Assembly: GCA_030440445.1 (NCBI GenBank)
Contig: CP098528.1
Coordinates: 2,046,001-2,110,000 of the forward strand
Direction of reading: 5' to 3'
DNA from: Halomonas sp. KG2
GTDB taxonomy: Bacteria > Pseudomonadota > Gammaproteobacteria > Pseudomonadales > Halomonadaceae
DNA: 64,000 nt
Both the position numbers and the translations under genes were made by a program. Positions 54,919 through 63,179 of the stretch are shown here, piece after piece (position 1 is the first letter of the stretch; each line of letters starts with the position of its first letter). The notes beneath the pieces are model-generated. The model saw only the letters and a program-made list of their open reading frames with translations, ran no database searches and was not told the origin of the DNA.

Positions 54919-56298
54919 TCATATCAAAGAAAGGAGGTACTGTCGGTAGTATTGAGAAAAGCTTAGTGTCAACAATGTGGAGTCAGTAACTTGCAACTCG
55001 CTCTTACCCTCCTGCTCAATAGGGGGAGGAGGGTGCTCATTATTTCCTGTTTCGCCCACTGTGTTGCCATAGGTATGTCTAGCGTATGATCCGGTACTGC
55101 TCCCATTTACTTTCTTTGACTGCAGCGTTGATTGATCTTCCGGCAGATCATTCGCGATTCTTTGTGAGTACTTGCGCAAAGTAGGCTCAGCGATGACATA
55201 GAGCCACGCCTCTCTGTCTTCAGCACCTATCTTTCTCAAAATTCGGCCAAGCACTTGCCTATAGTGAAGCTCTGTGCGAATGCGACTGAGGTAGCAGCAT
55301 ACTGCAAGTCGCTGTATATCTGTGCCTTCAGAAATCATGCTGACTGCGACAATCCAACAAGTGCTGTCATGTCGAAAGCGGTCAATTAATTGTTGAGCCC
55401 TTGGAGTTTTACTGGTGACTACGACATGACTTTGATGTTTGGCATGCAGTAGCTCCGCTATCTGATGGGCATGTTCAATATCCGTTGCCACAACGAGCCC
55501 ACCAGCTTTTGGGATCGTATTTCTAATTTCAGTCAACTGCTGAATACCAATATCTAGTACGGCATTGAGAATGTCGTCATGGCGCAATAGGTCTTCGTAG
55601 CTAACAGGTGACTCACTGAGCAGTTGAGAGAAGCATGAAAACCCCCGAACGGACTCAGTGTTCTCTTTTTCTTCGACGAGCCTAATTACTGGGTTGTCAA
55701 TTAACGTAATCCTAGGTGCTCTGCAAACGCCATCGTTTACGGCACTTTGAAGGTCATAACGATAGTCACAGATCAACTGCCCCTCTGGATCAGAGTACCT
55801 AGCTAATGCGATAGGCAGGTCATCAGAACGCCAAGGGGTTCCAGATAAGCCGAGAGTATAGGTCGCTTGATCCTGGATATTTCGAATAATCTGCTGTCCC
55901 CACGTGTTACTTAGTAGAGGATCGTGGCCTGCACAGTGATGGATTTCGTCGAAGATAGCTAATATGCGAAATTTTTGAAAAAGGTCCCAAAAATCTTCCG
56001 GTTGATACTCCATTGATTGGTAAGTGTAAGCGGCGCCTGATGATGCAATGACGTTTCCAAAACGCTGGCCTAAGACAGCAGAAAACGTACGCTGCATACC
56101 TGCTACCACTTCACGCGTAGGAGCAAAGCAAATAACGAAGTCGATCAGATGGTCTTCAAGTAACAACTTGGCTAGTTCGGCAGCAAGACGCGTTTTTCCG
56201 CTGCCAGGTGTTGCCTGGACGAAAAAATCACTGTGATTCAAATAGTGTGACTTAGCAAGATCTAAACACTCCGCTTGCCATGCTCGCAGTTCCGTCAT
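54919..56298 (-). CDS. SF2 DEAD/DEAH-family helicase of the accessory module
   Basis: The 459-residue protein has the core superfamily 2 motifs in order: motif I ATPGSGKT (29-36), Ia FAPTREVV, II DEIH (117-120), III SGTPW (152-156), V SEGTDIQRL and VI YRQVLGRILRK (346-356). It resembles the helicase cores of type I and III restriction and related defence enzymes rather than RNA helicases, but has no nuclease or methylase domain. The tail after about residue 390 is low-complexity and polar. Its start overlaps the upstream gene by four bases (ATGA), so the two proteins are translationally coupled and probably act together. Function is unknown. Confidence 0.85.
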   Translation of the reverse strand: MTELRAWQAECLDLAKSHYLNHSDFFVQATPGSGKTRLAAELAKLLLEDHLIDFVICFAPTREVVAGMQRTFSAVLGQRFGNVIASSGAAYTYQSMEYQPEDFWDLFQKFRILAIFDEIHHCAGHDPLLSNTWGQQIIRNIQDQATYTLGLSGTPWRSDDLPIALARYSDPEGQLICDYRYDLQSAVNDGVCRAPRITLIDNPVIRLVEEKENTESVRGFSCFSQLLSESPVSYEDLLRHDDILNAVLDIGIQQLTEIRNTIPKAGGLVVATDIEHAHQIAELLHAKHQSHVVVTSKTPRAQQLIDRFRHDSTCWIVAVSMISEGTDIQRLAVCCYLSRIRTELHYRQVLGRILRKIGAEDREAWLYVIAEPTLRKYSQRIANDLPEDQSTLQSKKVNGSSTGSYARHTYGNTVGETGNNEHPPPPIEQEGKSELQVTDSTLLTLSFSQYYRQYLLSLI

Positions 56299-56918
56299 GA
56301 TGCACTGAGGTGGTCAAGGGCTTTCTCTAGAGCGCTGACACACCCTAACAGTCGTGAGCTACGCTCATGAGCCTTACGGCAATCACACGAAAGGGTATTT
56401 TTAAGCTCTGGATGGTCATGCATAAGCTGCTGAAAGGTCTCTACTTCTCCTAGCGATTCTAAAAATCGGCTTTGTGCCTCATTCAACTTTTTTTCCAAAA
56501 CTGTGTGGCTATCGGAAGCTGCCCTTTTTCCTGATTTGCTTTCTTCGGTTGGTGGCGAGCTTACGTGATTGATAGCTGGCTCATTAAGCATTTGAGGATG
56601 AGTGCGTTGAAGCCACTCGGCAAAGCCATCTTTACCAGTACCTAGATCAGTCTCCATCAGTTCAGTGCTCACGTGATACAGCTGGCCACGCTTGCGTCTC
56701 TCACTATCCTTTTCAATCAAATGAGCCTTAACCAACTTTTTGATTCGCTCATAAATGAAACGTCGCAGCGGCGCTTTATGCGCAGGTTGTATTTCGTACA
56801 GATCCAAATACTGATCCCGAAGGTTTTGAACACAGAATGTTGAGTTTTCTGGCTTCAGTAAGAGCTCAATGATCCGACTATCTATGTTCGGAAGGTGATG
56901 GGGCATGGGTATAGGCAT
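56295..56918 (-). CDS. Winged-helix-like protein of unknown function coupled to the helicase
   Basis: From the ATG at 56918 the protein has 207 residues; a second ATG at 56906 would give 203, and neither has a good ribosome-binding site. Residues 10-90 (NIDSRIIELLLKPENSTFC, RRFIYERIKKLVKAHLIEKD, RGQLYHVS) look like a winged helix with a basic wing. The second half is helical and ends with CDCRKAHERSSRLLGCVSALEKALDHL. A frame extending further upstream would cross the divergent promoter region and is rejected. A -10 in the palindrome at 56935 would give a leader of only about 13 bases, so translation may be nearly leaderless. I do not recognise the family; DNA binding is inferred. Confidence 0.65.
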   Translation of the reverse strand: MPIPMPHHLPNIDSRIIELLLKPENSTFCVQNLRDQYLDLYEIQPAHKAPLRRFIYERIKKLVKAHLIEKDSERRKRGQLYHVSTELMETDLGTGKDGFAEWLQRTHPQMLNEPAINHVSSPPTEESKSGKRAASDSHTVLEKKLNEAQSRFLESLGEVETFQQLMHDHPELKNTLSCDCRKAHERSSRLLGCVSALEKALDHLSAS

Positions 56919-56934
56919 CAAAGGGGAAAAAATG

Positions 56935-56948
56935 CGGATTATAATCCG
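56935..56948. promoter_or_regulatory. Perfect palindrome with -10 hexamers on both strands (candidate Xre operator)
   Basis: CGGATTATAATCCG reads the same on both strands and contains TATAAT in each direction (+ strand 56940-56945). It lies in the 85-base space between the divergent Xre and winged-helix genes. On the minus strand a TTGCGG at 56966-56961 is 17 bases from the -10, a plausible -35; the plus-strand -35 is poor. A bound Xre dimer would cover both -10 elements and could repress both directions, as controller proteins of restriction systems do. This role is inferred. Confidence 0.6.
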
Positions 56949-57003
56949 TGGCTTGATTGGCCGCAACGCCCGATAGTCCAGCCTCATGAACAATGAGGCT
57001 GGT

Positions 57004-57276
57004 ATGGAAGAGCTTGCAGTCGCCATCGGAAAGAGCATTAGAAAAAAGCGTCAAGAAAATGGCTTGTCTCAGGATCGCTTTGCGTTGATAGCAGACATTG
57101 ATCGTAGCTATATGGGCAGGATAGAGCGTGGAGAGGTGAACCTCACCATTGAGAAGCTGTATAGAATCGCAGCGATATTACAGTGCGAGCCGATAATCTT
57201 GCTCCCCAGGATGTCTTCCATCAGCTTACCGGCCCCTCGTAAGTCAAATAAAAGCGGAGGTAGCGAGGGGAGATAG
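57004..57276 (+). CDS. Xre-family transcriptional regulator (controller-like)
   Basis: The 90-residue protein contains an HTH_3 domain: IGKSIRKKRQENGLSQDRFAL, IADIDRSYMGRIERGEVNL, TIEKLYRIAAILQCEP. It closely resembles short controller (C) proteins of restriction-modification systems. ATG at 57004 has GAGG five bases upstream; an in-frame ATG at 56986 would add six residues. The basic, polar tail (RKSNKSGGSEGR) is probably disordered. It is divergent from the winged-helix/helicase pair and likely regulates both through the palindrome at 56935. Confidence 0.85.
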   Translation: MEELAVAIGKSIRKKRQENGLSQDRFALIADIDRSYMGRIERGEVNLTIEKLYRIAAILQCEPIILLPRMSSISLPAPRKSNKSGGSEGR

Positions 57277-57284
57277 CTTTTTTT
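57233..57284 (+). terminator. Possible terminator overlapping the Xre 3' end
   Basis: CCCCTCG (57233-57239) pairs with CGAGGGG (57264-57270) across a 24-base loop, and a run of seven T residues begins eight bases later. The long loop makes it uncertain. The region from 57285 to 57459 is A+T-rich with no recognisable feature. Confidence 0.4.
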
Positions 57285-57459
57285 GCGCTTACAATTGATT
57301 TGCTTGTAACTTAATAAGGCATAGCTACACAGGTCATGTATAACCGTAGCCAAGCGCATGTGAAAACTAGCGGGTACGGCCCACAAACTTTTAATTTATT
57401 AATTACAGCTAATTATCACCATTCCAAGCTACTTCCAAAAAACGCTACTTTGCTAATAC

Positions 57460-57687
57460 TTAGAACTCATCTTCATTAATTAGGTGAAATACCATTCGCT
57501 TTGCATGAGTTAGGTTACTTTTAGCCAGGACGTGCCAGTCGTATGCTTCGCTTCCCGGTATCATTTCCTGCCCCACTGCACAACGGTCTCGCTCATAGCG
57601 AAATCTTGTTCCAGCAGGTGATTGCCACTCGACAACATTGTCACCGCTAAACACCGGCTTCAAATCACTTATTTTTCGTATGCTCAT
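57460..57687 (-). CDS. Small hypothetical protein of the accessory region
   Basis: A 75-residue frame starting MSIRKISDLKPVF, with an acidic C-terminus (LINEDEF). Composition is protein-like, with segments such as VVEWQSPAGTRFRYERDRC, but I do not recognise a family and the ribosome-binding site before 57687 is weak. It may be a genuine small gene or a remnant, since its neighbours are partly decayed. Confidence 0.4.
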   Translation of the reverse strand: MSIRKISDLKPVFSGDNVVEWQSPAGTRFRYERDRCAVGQEMIPGSEAYDWHVLAKSNLTHAKRMVFHLINEDEF

Positions 57688-57745
57688 CACATCAAGCTAC
57701 CTGAAAATTAACAGAGACCTTGATAACCTATTTTCTTGGGTAACG

Positions 57746-57961
57746 CTAATACCATTCATATATGGGTAGCAAAGTGCAGCTTCCCTGGTAAAACATACCT
57801 TTGGCTTGAGCAAGCTTTTGGGCTTGGGAGGACACATCGTAATACCTTATGACACACAAGAATTTTCTACCCTGCAAAGTAGACACGATCAGCCATGACG
57901 TGAAAACATCGACACCGCCAGCATCGAGTGCTTGCTTGGCATCCTGAAAAGCTGACGCCAA
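57746..57961 (-). pseudogene. Possible frameshifted remnant downstream of the large STAND gene
   Basis: The frame (residues such as QDAKQALDAGGVDVFTSWLIV and KGMFYQGSCTLLPIYEWY) looks protein-like but is closed upstream by a stop immediately before a TTG at 57961, with no start codon or ribosome-binding site. Just upstream, a different frame reads HHLIIAHVSTSANSDWRQ and then ends. Joining the two across a frameshift near 57955 would give one continuous small protein. This suggests a broken gene; apart from this the stretch 57691-58009 holds nothing I recognise. Confidence 0.35.
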
Positions 57962-58009
57962 TCACTATTCGCACTGGTGGACACATGGGCGATGATTAAG
58001 TGATGCCGA

Positions 58010-61000
58010 CTATCGATCGGTTGAGTGGATGAAAATAGCTGACGGAGCGTCCTGCCCAAAAAGTCGTTTCTGGCGCTCCTTTGCAAGCTTTCCATAGCGT
58101 CTATTCAGTGGGTTTTTTAGGCTCGTACCAAAGGCTACAATCGGTCCGCCATCTTGAGTAAAGCTATCTCTCCAGATATCAAACCGGCCATCAACACATT
58201 GTGTGAAAAGAACCCCAGCCTGCCAAAACGTGACAGGATTATTGGTTTCGCACATGATCTTGAACCAGTGTCGAGCCCAGCTATTATACCGATAGGCAGT
58301 GATCGCCGCCGCGTATGCTTTGCCGGGAAGGCCCTCGGTATCTTTGAATTCCGCTAATATCCTTTCACTGTGTGGGCTTTTATCGCAAAAGCCGGCAACC
58401 ATAAGCCCGCGAGCAATTTGGGCTGGTTCGAGCTGCGCAATCTTTTCATCGATATAGGTATCAAGAAAAGCCCCTTGATTGCATTGCAATGCGGATAATA
58501 CTTCGATTGCAATCGCTTGGTCAGTTGCCGCGCTGTCCAATCGCTTTCTACGCAACGCATCAAATGATGAAGATTTGCCTCCCTTCCATACGCTAATTGA
58601 TCCAAGATCAACGCCGCTCTTACCGAATGTAAACCTTACCAACGGGCGGCTATGTGCCGTTCGCTCAAATAGCAGCACACTCTTCTCAGGATTGGTGTCT
58701 GCAATCGCACTAGCCACCAGCAGAATGAGATTGTGGACGACTGGGAGCCTAGTGTCGTTGATCTCCATGAAGTGGTCACCCCACTTATTTATAATTTCGG
58801 GATCGATAACTGCCAACGCCGCAAAATCCTCATGCGTAAGGTGATCAAGAATGATATGCGCTTTTGCTGCTGTCAGCTCTTCCCTGAAAGCAACGAACGA
58901 GTCTTTATTATGTTTTTGCCTATCACGGAATTCATTATCGCTCTCGGATAAACGTCTGAAAAAATCTTCTATATTCTCTGAGGGCGTCTCTCGCTCTGAA
59001 ACAGAGAAAAGTATTGGATTCTCGGAAAAAATATACTCTGCCTCCAACTCAATTTCAGGAGTAACCAGTTCAATCGGTAGGCCGACTGCACAGTGAATAG
59101 AGGCATCAATGCGTTGAGCTATTTGTTGAACCGCTGTTCTTTTGAGCACCGTTGCTGCTCGCCCATAGAGTGATGATGAAATCCGGTCTATAACCATACT
59201 CTGATCGGTGAGTCCGGCTTCTGCAGCCTTTAGCAATGCAAGAGAGCCATACCAGTTCTCAAAATTATCTTTGCCCTCGGACAGAACATATTTCCAGTCA
59301 CTCTCCGCTACCGCCCTTATTAGGTCGGGATGCCCCGAGTGGGCTGCCAGACCGAGTGCGCTGCGGCGAAGCCGTCCCTCTTTCGAAGTAATGGAAGACC
59401 GGGTGAAATCGCATATCTCGGTTGAGAGTTCTGCGCCCGTCGCAGCCGCTATCTCAAGAAGTAGGTGCTGCCTATAACATTCCGTACCCTCGGCCAGGGT
59501 TTCTTTTAAGAAACGGTCAAGGATCTGTGGATCAGGAGTTTTGGTTTCATCTATGAGTTCCAGCAGGAGTGGCTGATCCTTGGTCGTTGCCAGCAGAATT
59601 TCAATCTGCTCGGAGCAATCAAGGAATGGAAAAGCGATGAGCAATTCATACTGCAGCAAGATGCTCTCACTTTTTGGCAGTCCTTGATTATCGCCTGCTC
59701 CTTGTGCATTTTTCCATTTTTCGACCAGCGCCCGTGCCTGATTCGCCGTGACGAGCGCGCCATGTTCGCGCAGCTCCAATAACCCTTGTCGAAGCGATAT
59801 GTCGGTGCGTTTTACAACGTTCTCTGCAAACTCGCGAAGCTTAGCTGCGGCGGCTTTCAGTCCAAAACGAGCAACGACAGGCAGGGAATCAACAAAAACG
59901 TGATCCTGAGACGATTGCCCTCTGCCCTGTCGGAGTGCGGTGAAATCAAGGCTCTGGTAACGCTGGACAGTTTGATCCATGTTAGCAGGTACCGGTGCTG
60001 ACGGATCACAGGGCTCTATTTTTTCCTTTGCAGGGAATAGGCCAAGTGGCATCTGACGATCTTGGGTTAGTTCCTCATAAAGGATGCTAGCTTCCCGATC
60101 GTCACCTGAATCGCCCGTTGCTCGCAAGATTCTAAGCAGAGCCCACTTGCCTGTTTTTGAGATGGTATCAGAGTTGAGGTCCTTACAACTTTGCAACAGT
60201 GAACTTCGCGTCTCTGACCAATCACGAAGGTTCAGGCTAATGAGGGCAAGGAAACTCTTGCTTGGCACCTGATAGGAGCCGTTAAGCGCGTTGGCAAAAC
60301 TCCAGTCAGTAAGCTCGTTTGCAAACGGTGCGAGTCTCTTGCCAGCCAGCAAAGTCAAAGCAAGCCCTGATAGTGCATCCAGATTACCCTCCATTTCTAT
60401 TAGACGTCTCTGACGAGTCTTTTCGGCGGGTGAGAGGGCAGCAAGCTTGTCATCCATTTCCGCTCGCAGCTTTTCACGCTCCTGCTTAACTTTGTCCTGG
60501 GGATCACGACGGACATGACAATGCATACGGCGCTCCACCGCCAGAGAGTATGCGCGTAGCCAATCCCGAACTTCCTGTGCTACCGAGTCCCAGACGGCAC
60601 TTGATTTTGCAGCTTGAACAAGCGCCGCTTGTATCCAGTCGAAGTTTGGCTGGTGACTAGAATGCAAACAGAGATTCCGAGCCGCCTTTGCGATATCCAG
60701 CGGTCTTTCCCTTGCTAAACTGACCAAGGCGTCAAGCGAATCTGGCGGTGGGTTCTGAAGCTCGGCGAATCCCTTAATAAGTGCCTGGGCAATCTCAGGT
60801 GAATGCTCATCCTCGTCAGCTGCGCATACTGTAATTGCCGCTTTCACTGCCTCAGCCGTTTTATCCAGCGCTTCGATCGGCTCAAGAACCTCCTTGAGAG
60901 CATCATCAAGACTACGGTTGTTGCGCTTGGCTTTGCGCAGATTTTCGATAATGGAGAACCCAAGGGCCAATGTTAGCCCCTCATCCCTGAGTTCGTATTT

Positions 61001-62584
61001 TTGCGGCTCCCCGGGGACGGAGGAATAGAAGCGGCCTTCGGCAACCGCTGGAACTTCGTTGTCAAAGATGCGCAGATCGTCCTTTACTTGGCTCGTAGCG
61101 CGTATTAGTAGTTCCTGCGCTTGCCCGCGTAGATGTGCTACGAATTCGATAGGATCATCGCCAAAGTCTTCCTTGATTCCTGCCATGATATGCTCGAACA
61201 ACAGGCGTTCGATGCTAAGTTCCTCAAATATTGCAACGTCATCGCCGAAAACCTCAAGTGCAATCGACAGAATGCGAGGATTCCTTAGGAACTCTGCAAC
61301 AAATGGATTGAGCTTGTTAAGGGGAACTAGGTGCCTCCTTAGAATGCTGTCACGTTCGTCAGCATTCCATTTGGGAATTACTACTTCTTTAAAGGGGTAT
61401 TGCAGCGCCTTCTTAACTCGCGTGTTGAAGTAGTGTGTGCGTACCGTGAGTACGATGCGACCGCCACGCTGGTTAACATAGGTAGCGACATTATCGACGA
61501 TCTTTCCCCATTTTCGGTCGGGGCGCTGATTGATCCCGTCGAAAACGAAAACAAAGCGCGGACGTGCCGGTTTGTCATCAGCTTTCCATGCCTTCAGTCG
61601 TCGCCGCCAGCGTATTATGCTCTTATCGCTTTTTTCATCGTTGGTTTGCGCAATGAGTTTTGCGATCAGAAGTGTCTCTATGTCGTCCTGTGTAGAGACC
61701 TCTGAAAAATCATCAGGCGTTAAAAACACCAGAAGAGGCTTGTCAGGTGGTGCAAGCCATGACTGCAACACAATCCATGACTTGCCGCAGCCTTCTTCAC
61801 CATGGACGCAGACAATATTGTCCTCACCCATATTCGATAAATAGGGTTCCAGTTTATTGACCAAGCCTTTGCGGGGTAAAACGGTGACAGTTTTATCTCT
61901 GGGTGCGAGGGGTTGACTGAGATTGCTGCGTGCAATGGCCTTTTCAGATACAGTATCTTCAAACCACTCTGCGTTGGCCTTTTCTGCCATCGCTGTGGCC
62001 ATTCCCGGAGCGTCAAGACGTTTGCGAATTAATTTCTCACTATCCTGAAACCGAGCATCTGAACGAATAGCATCCAGTGCATCAAGCACATCACTCAAAG
62101 CAATCTGATTGTTGAGATTGGCTTTCAGAAAGGCCTCGGTCTTCAGACCAGCTATTACGAGTGCTACGGCTAGACGTGGAAAGTCGAAAGGAGTCCAATC
62201 GAGGATTAGAACGCTGATACCTTGCTGTGCGCCATCGGTACGCAAGTCATCCGCTAGCTGGCTAGGTACTTCGCAGGTTGCCCCTAGCACCCAAACGAAG
62301 TCTGCGTGATCGTTGTGGCGAACAAAATCAGGTATCTTTGAGATCACTTCTGAACGTCCTAGAGTGCCATTGTAGCGCTTTGCCTCGAAGGCAACTTTAC
62401 CTTCAAAAGATGCCTTGCCGTCTACTCCACGCTGGTAGCCACTGCTCGCAAGCCGAAAGGGGATGCCAGTTATTCCGTCAAGCGCTTCGCCAATAAGCCC
62501 TTCAAAGCCATCTTCTCCCGTTGGCTTCAGACTCAGTAGAGCTTTCCTCAGGTTTTCGATATGGGTTATCAATGGTTCGGTCAT
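58010..62584 (-). CDS. Large PD-(D/E)XK nuclease-STAND NTPase (Avs-like candidate antiphage defence protein)
   Basis: The 1,524-residue protein has three parts. Residues 1-140 resemble an Mrr-like PD-(D/E)XK nuclease: an early helix with GFEGLIGEAL (Glu28), GVD (Asp55) and FEAK (Glu67, Lys69), then FVWVLGAT. Residues about 235-540 form a P-loop NTPase: Walker A GEEGCGKS (262-269), hydrophobic Walker B FVFVFDG (Asp349), VLTVRTHYF with an arginine (382), and a later RNPRIL segment, the STAND arrangement. The remaining roughly 950 residues are helical and repeat-like, with no recognised enzyme motif, as expected for a target-sensing domain. In Avs proteins such a C-terminus recognises conserved phage proteins, and the N-terminus then cuts DNA. 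Assignment to that class rests on architecture; the actual target and activity are unknown. It is a single long intact frame with no partner gene downstream. Confidence 0.8.
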   Translation of the reverse strand: MTEPLITHIENLRKALLSLKPTGEDGFEGLIGEALDGITGIPFRLASSGYQRGVDGKASFEGKVAFEAKRYNGTLGRSEVISKIPDFVRHNDHADFVWVLGATCEVPSQLADDLRTDGAQQGISVLILDWTPFDFPRLAVALVIAGLKTEAFLKANLNNQIALSDVLDALDAIRSDARFQDSEKLIRKRLDAPGMATAMAEKANAEWFEDTVSEKAIARSNLSQPLAPRDKTVTVLPRKGLVNKLEPYLSNMGEDNIVCVHGEEGCGKSWIVLQSWLAPPDKPLLVFLTPDDFSEVSTQDDIETLLIAKLIAQTNDEKSDKSIIRWRRRLKAWKADDKPARPRFVFVFDGINQRPDRKWGKIVDNVATYVNQRGGRIVLTVRTHYFNTRVKKALQYPFKEVVIPKWNADERDSILRRHLVPLNKLNPFVAEFLRNPRILSIALEVFGDDVAIFEELSIERLLFEHIMAGIKEDFGDDPIEFVAHLRGQAQELLIRATSQVKDDLRIFDNEVPAVAEGRFYSSVPGEPQKYELRDEGLTLALGFSIIENLRKAKRNNRSLDDALKEVLEPIEALDKTAEAVKAAITVCAADEDEHSPEIAQALIKGFAELQNPPPDSLDALVSLARERPLDIAKAARNLCLHSSHQPNFDWIQAALVQAAKSSAVWDSVAQEVRDWLRAYSLAVERRMHCHVRRDPQDKVKQEREKLRAEMDDKLAALSPAEKTRQRRLIEMEGNLDALSGLALTLLAGKRLAPFANELTDWSFANALNGSYQVPSKSFLALISLNLRDWSETRSSLLQSCKDLNSDTISKTGKWALLRILRATGDSGDDREASILYEELTQDRQMPLGLFPAKEKIEPCDPSAPVPANMDQTVQRYQSLDFTALRQGRGQSSQDHVFVDSLPVVARFGLKAAAAKLREFAENVVKRTDISLRQGLLELREHGALVTANQARALVEKWKNAQGAGDNQGLPKSESILLQYELLIAFPFLDCSEQIEILLATTKDQPLLLELIDETKTPDPQILDRFLKETLAEGTECYRQHLLLEIAAATGAELSTEICDFTRSSITSKEGRLRRSALGLAAHSGHPDLIRAVAESDWKYVLSEGKDNFENWYGSLALLKAAEAGLTDQSMVIDRISSSLYGRAATVLKRTAVQQIAQRIDASIHCAVGLPIELVTPEIELEAEYIFSENPILFSVSERETPSENIEDFFRRLSESDNEFRDRQKHNKDSFVAFREELTAAKAHIILDHLTHEDFAALAVIDPEIINKWGDHFMEINDTRLPVVHNLILLVASAIADTNPEKSVLLFERTAHSRPLVRFTFGKSGVDLGSISVWKGGKSSSFDALRRKRLDSAATDQAIAIEVLSALQCNQGAFLDTYIDEKIAQLEPAQIARGLMVAGFCDKSPHSERILAEFKDTEGLPGKAYAAAITAYRYNSWARHWFKIMCETNNPVTFWQAGVLFTQCVDGRFDIWRDSFTQDGGPIVAFGTSLKNPLNRRYGKLAKERQKRLFGQDAPSAIFIHSTDR

Positions 62585-62755
62585 TCAGGGTCTCATATCT
62601 ACCTGTTCAAAATCGATGAAAGCACATGCTGCTTTTTCTTGCATGGCCGCTTTTGGGTCGTCAGCTGTCATGGATCGCACGTTAAATGGCTTCCTTTGGC
62701 TGCACTCCACGGAAACAAAACGGGTTTTCTAGCCCCCGTCGGGGTCGGATTCGGG

Positions 62756-63040
62756 TCAGGTGTAAACCCCATGCTCTATCCTGGCTATCAGGTCTAGCAC
62801 CTGCTGAGGGTTTTCTTGCATGACATCGGCGGGGCGCTTCCACCCAAGCCCTATAGCCTCATGATGTAACCAGCGGTCTGCCTCTGTTCGATCACCCTCA
62901 AACAGCTTGATTGCCATACGCCAGACTTCGATTGCGATTTGTTCTTCCGTTTCATCAGTGCCGAGCATAGACCAACCCTCTTTTTCTGCAGCTGGCTCCA
63001 GCGTGGTTTTGCTTGAGGATGCTTCCCCGTAGCCGATCAT
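62756..63040 (-). CDS. Orphan DUF2384 (MbcA/ParS/Xre-type) antitoxin-like protein
   Basis: The last 45 residues (ADRWLHHEAIGLGWKRPADV and QQVLDLIARIEHGVYT) match the toxin-binding domain of RES-Xre/MbcA-type antitoxins. The expected N-terminal helix-turn-helix is not visible. A RES-type toxin gene, normally adjacent, is absent: downstream lies the large STAND gene, upstream a umuC remnant. No ribosome-binding site precedes the ATG at 63040. GGAGG with an ATG at 63065 lies just upstream in a different frame, so the gene may have lost its true 5' end by a frameshift. Confidence 0.65.
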   Translation of the reverse strand: MIGYGEASSSKTTLEPAAEKEGWSMLGTDETEEQIAIEVWRMAIKLFEGDRTEADRWLHHEAIGLGWKRPADVMQENPQQVLDLIARIEHGVYT

Positions 63041-63064
63041 GCGGCTTATAGCGTCGATTGGTCA

Positions 63065-63110
63065 TCGCAGCCTCCATCAGGTAACCGAAAACGGACTTCT
63101 TCCTATATAT
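63065..63110 (-). promoter_or_regulatory. Possible promoter and ribosome-binding site upstream of the antitoxin frame
   Basis: On the minus strand, TATATA (63110-63105 region) could serve as a -10, and GGAGG lies seven bases before an ATG at 63065. That ATG opens a frame (MTNRRYKPHDRLRG, about 36 codons) that is +1 relative to the DUF2384 frame. No convincing -35 was found. Confidence 0.3.
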
Positions 63111-63179
63111 AGTAAGGTTTACGCGCTTTCTTTGCCTAAAACCAGCCTCGCAGATCGTCCCAGCGGTCTAGTCACTTGA

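Noticed and set aside
62731..62745. A GC-rich CCCC/GGGG dyad downstream of the antitoxin gene, considered as a terminator.
   Set aside because: The stem is only four to five pairs with a three-base loop and no U run in either direction.
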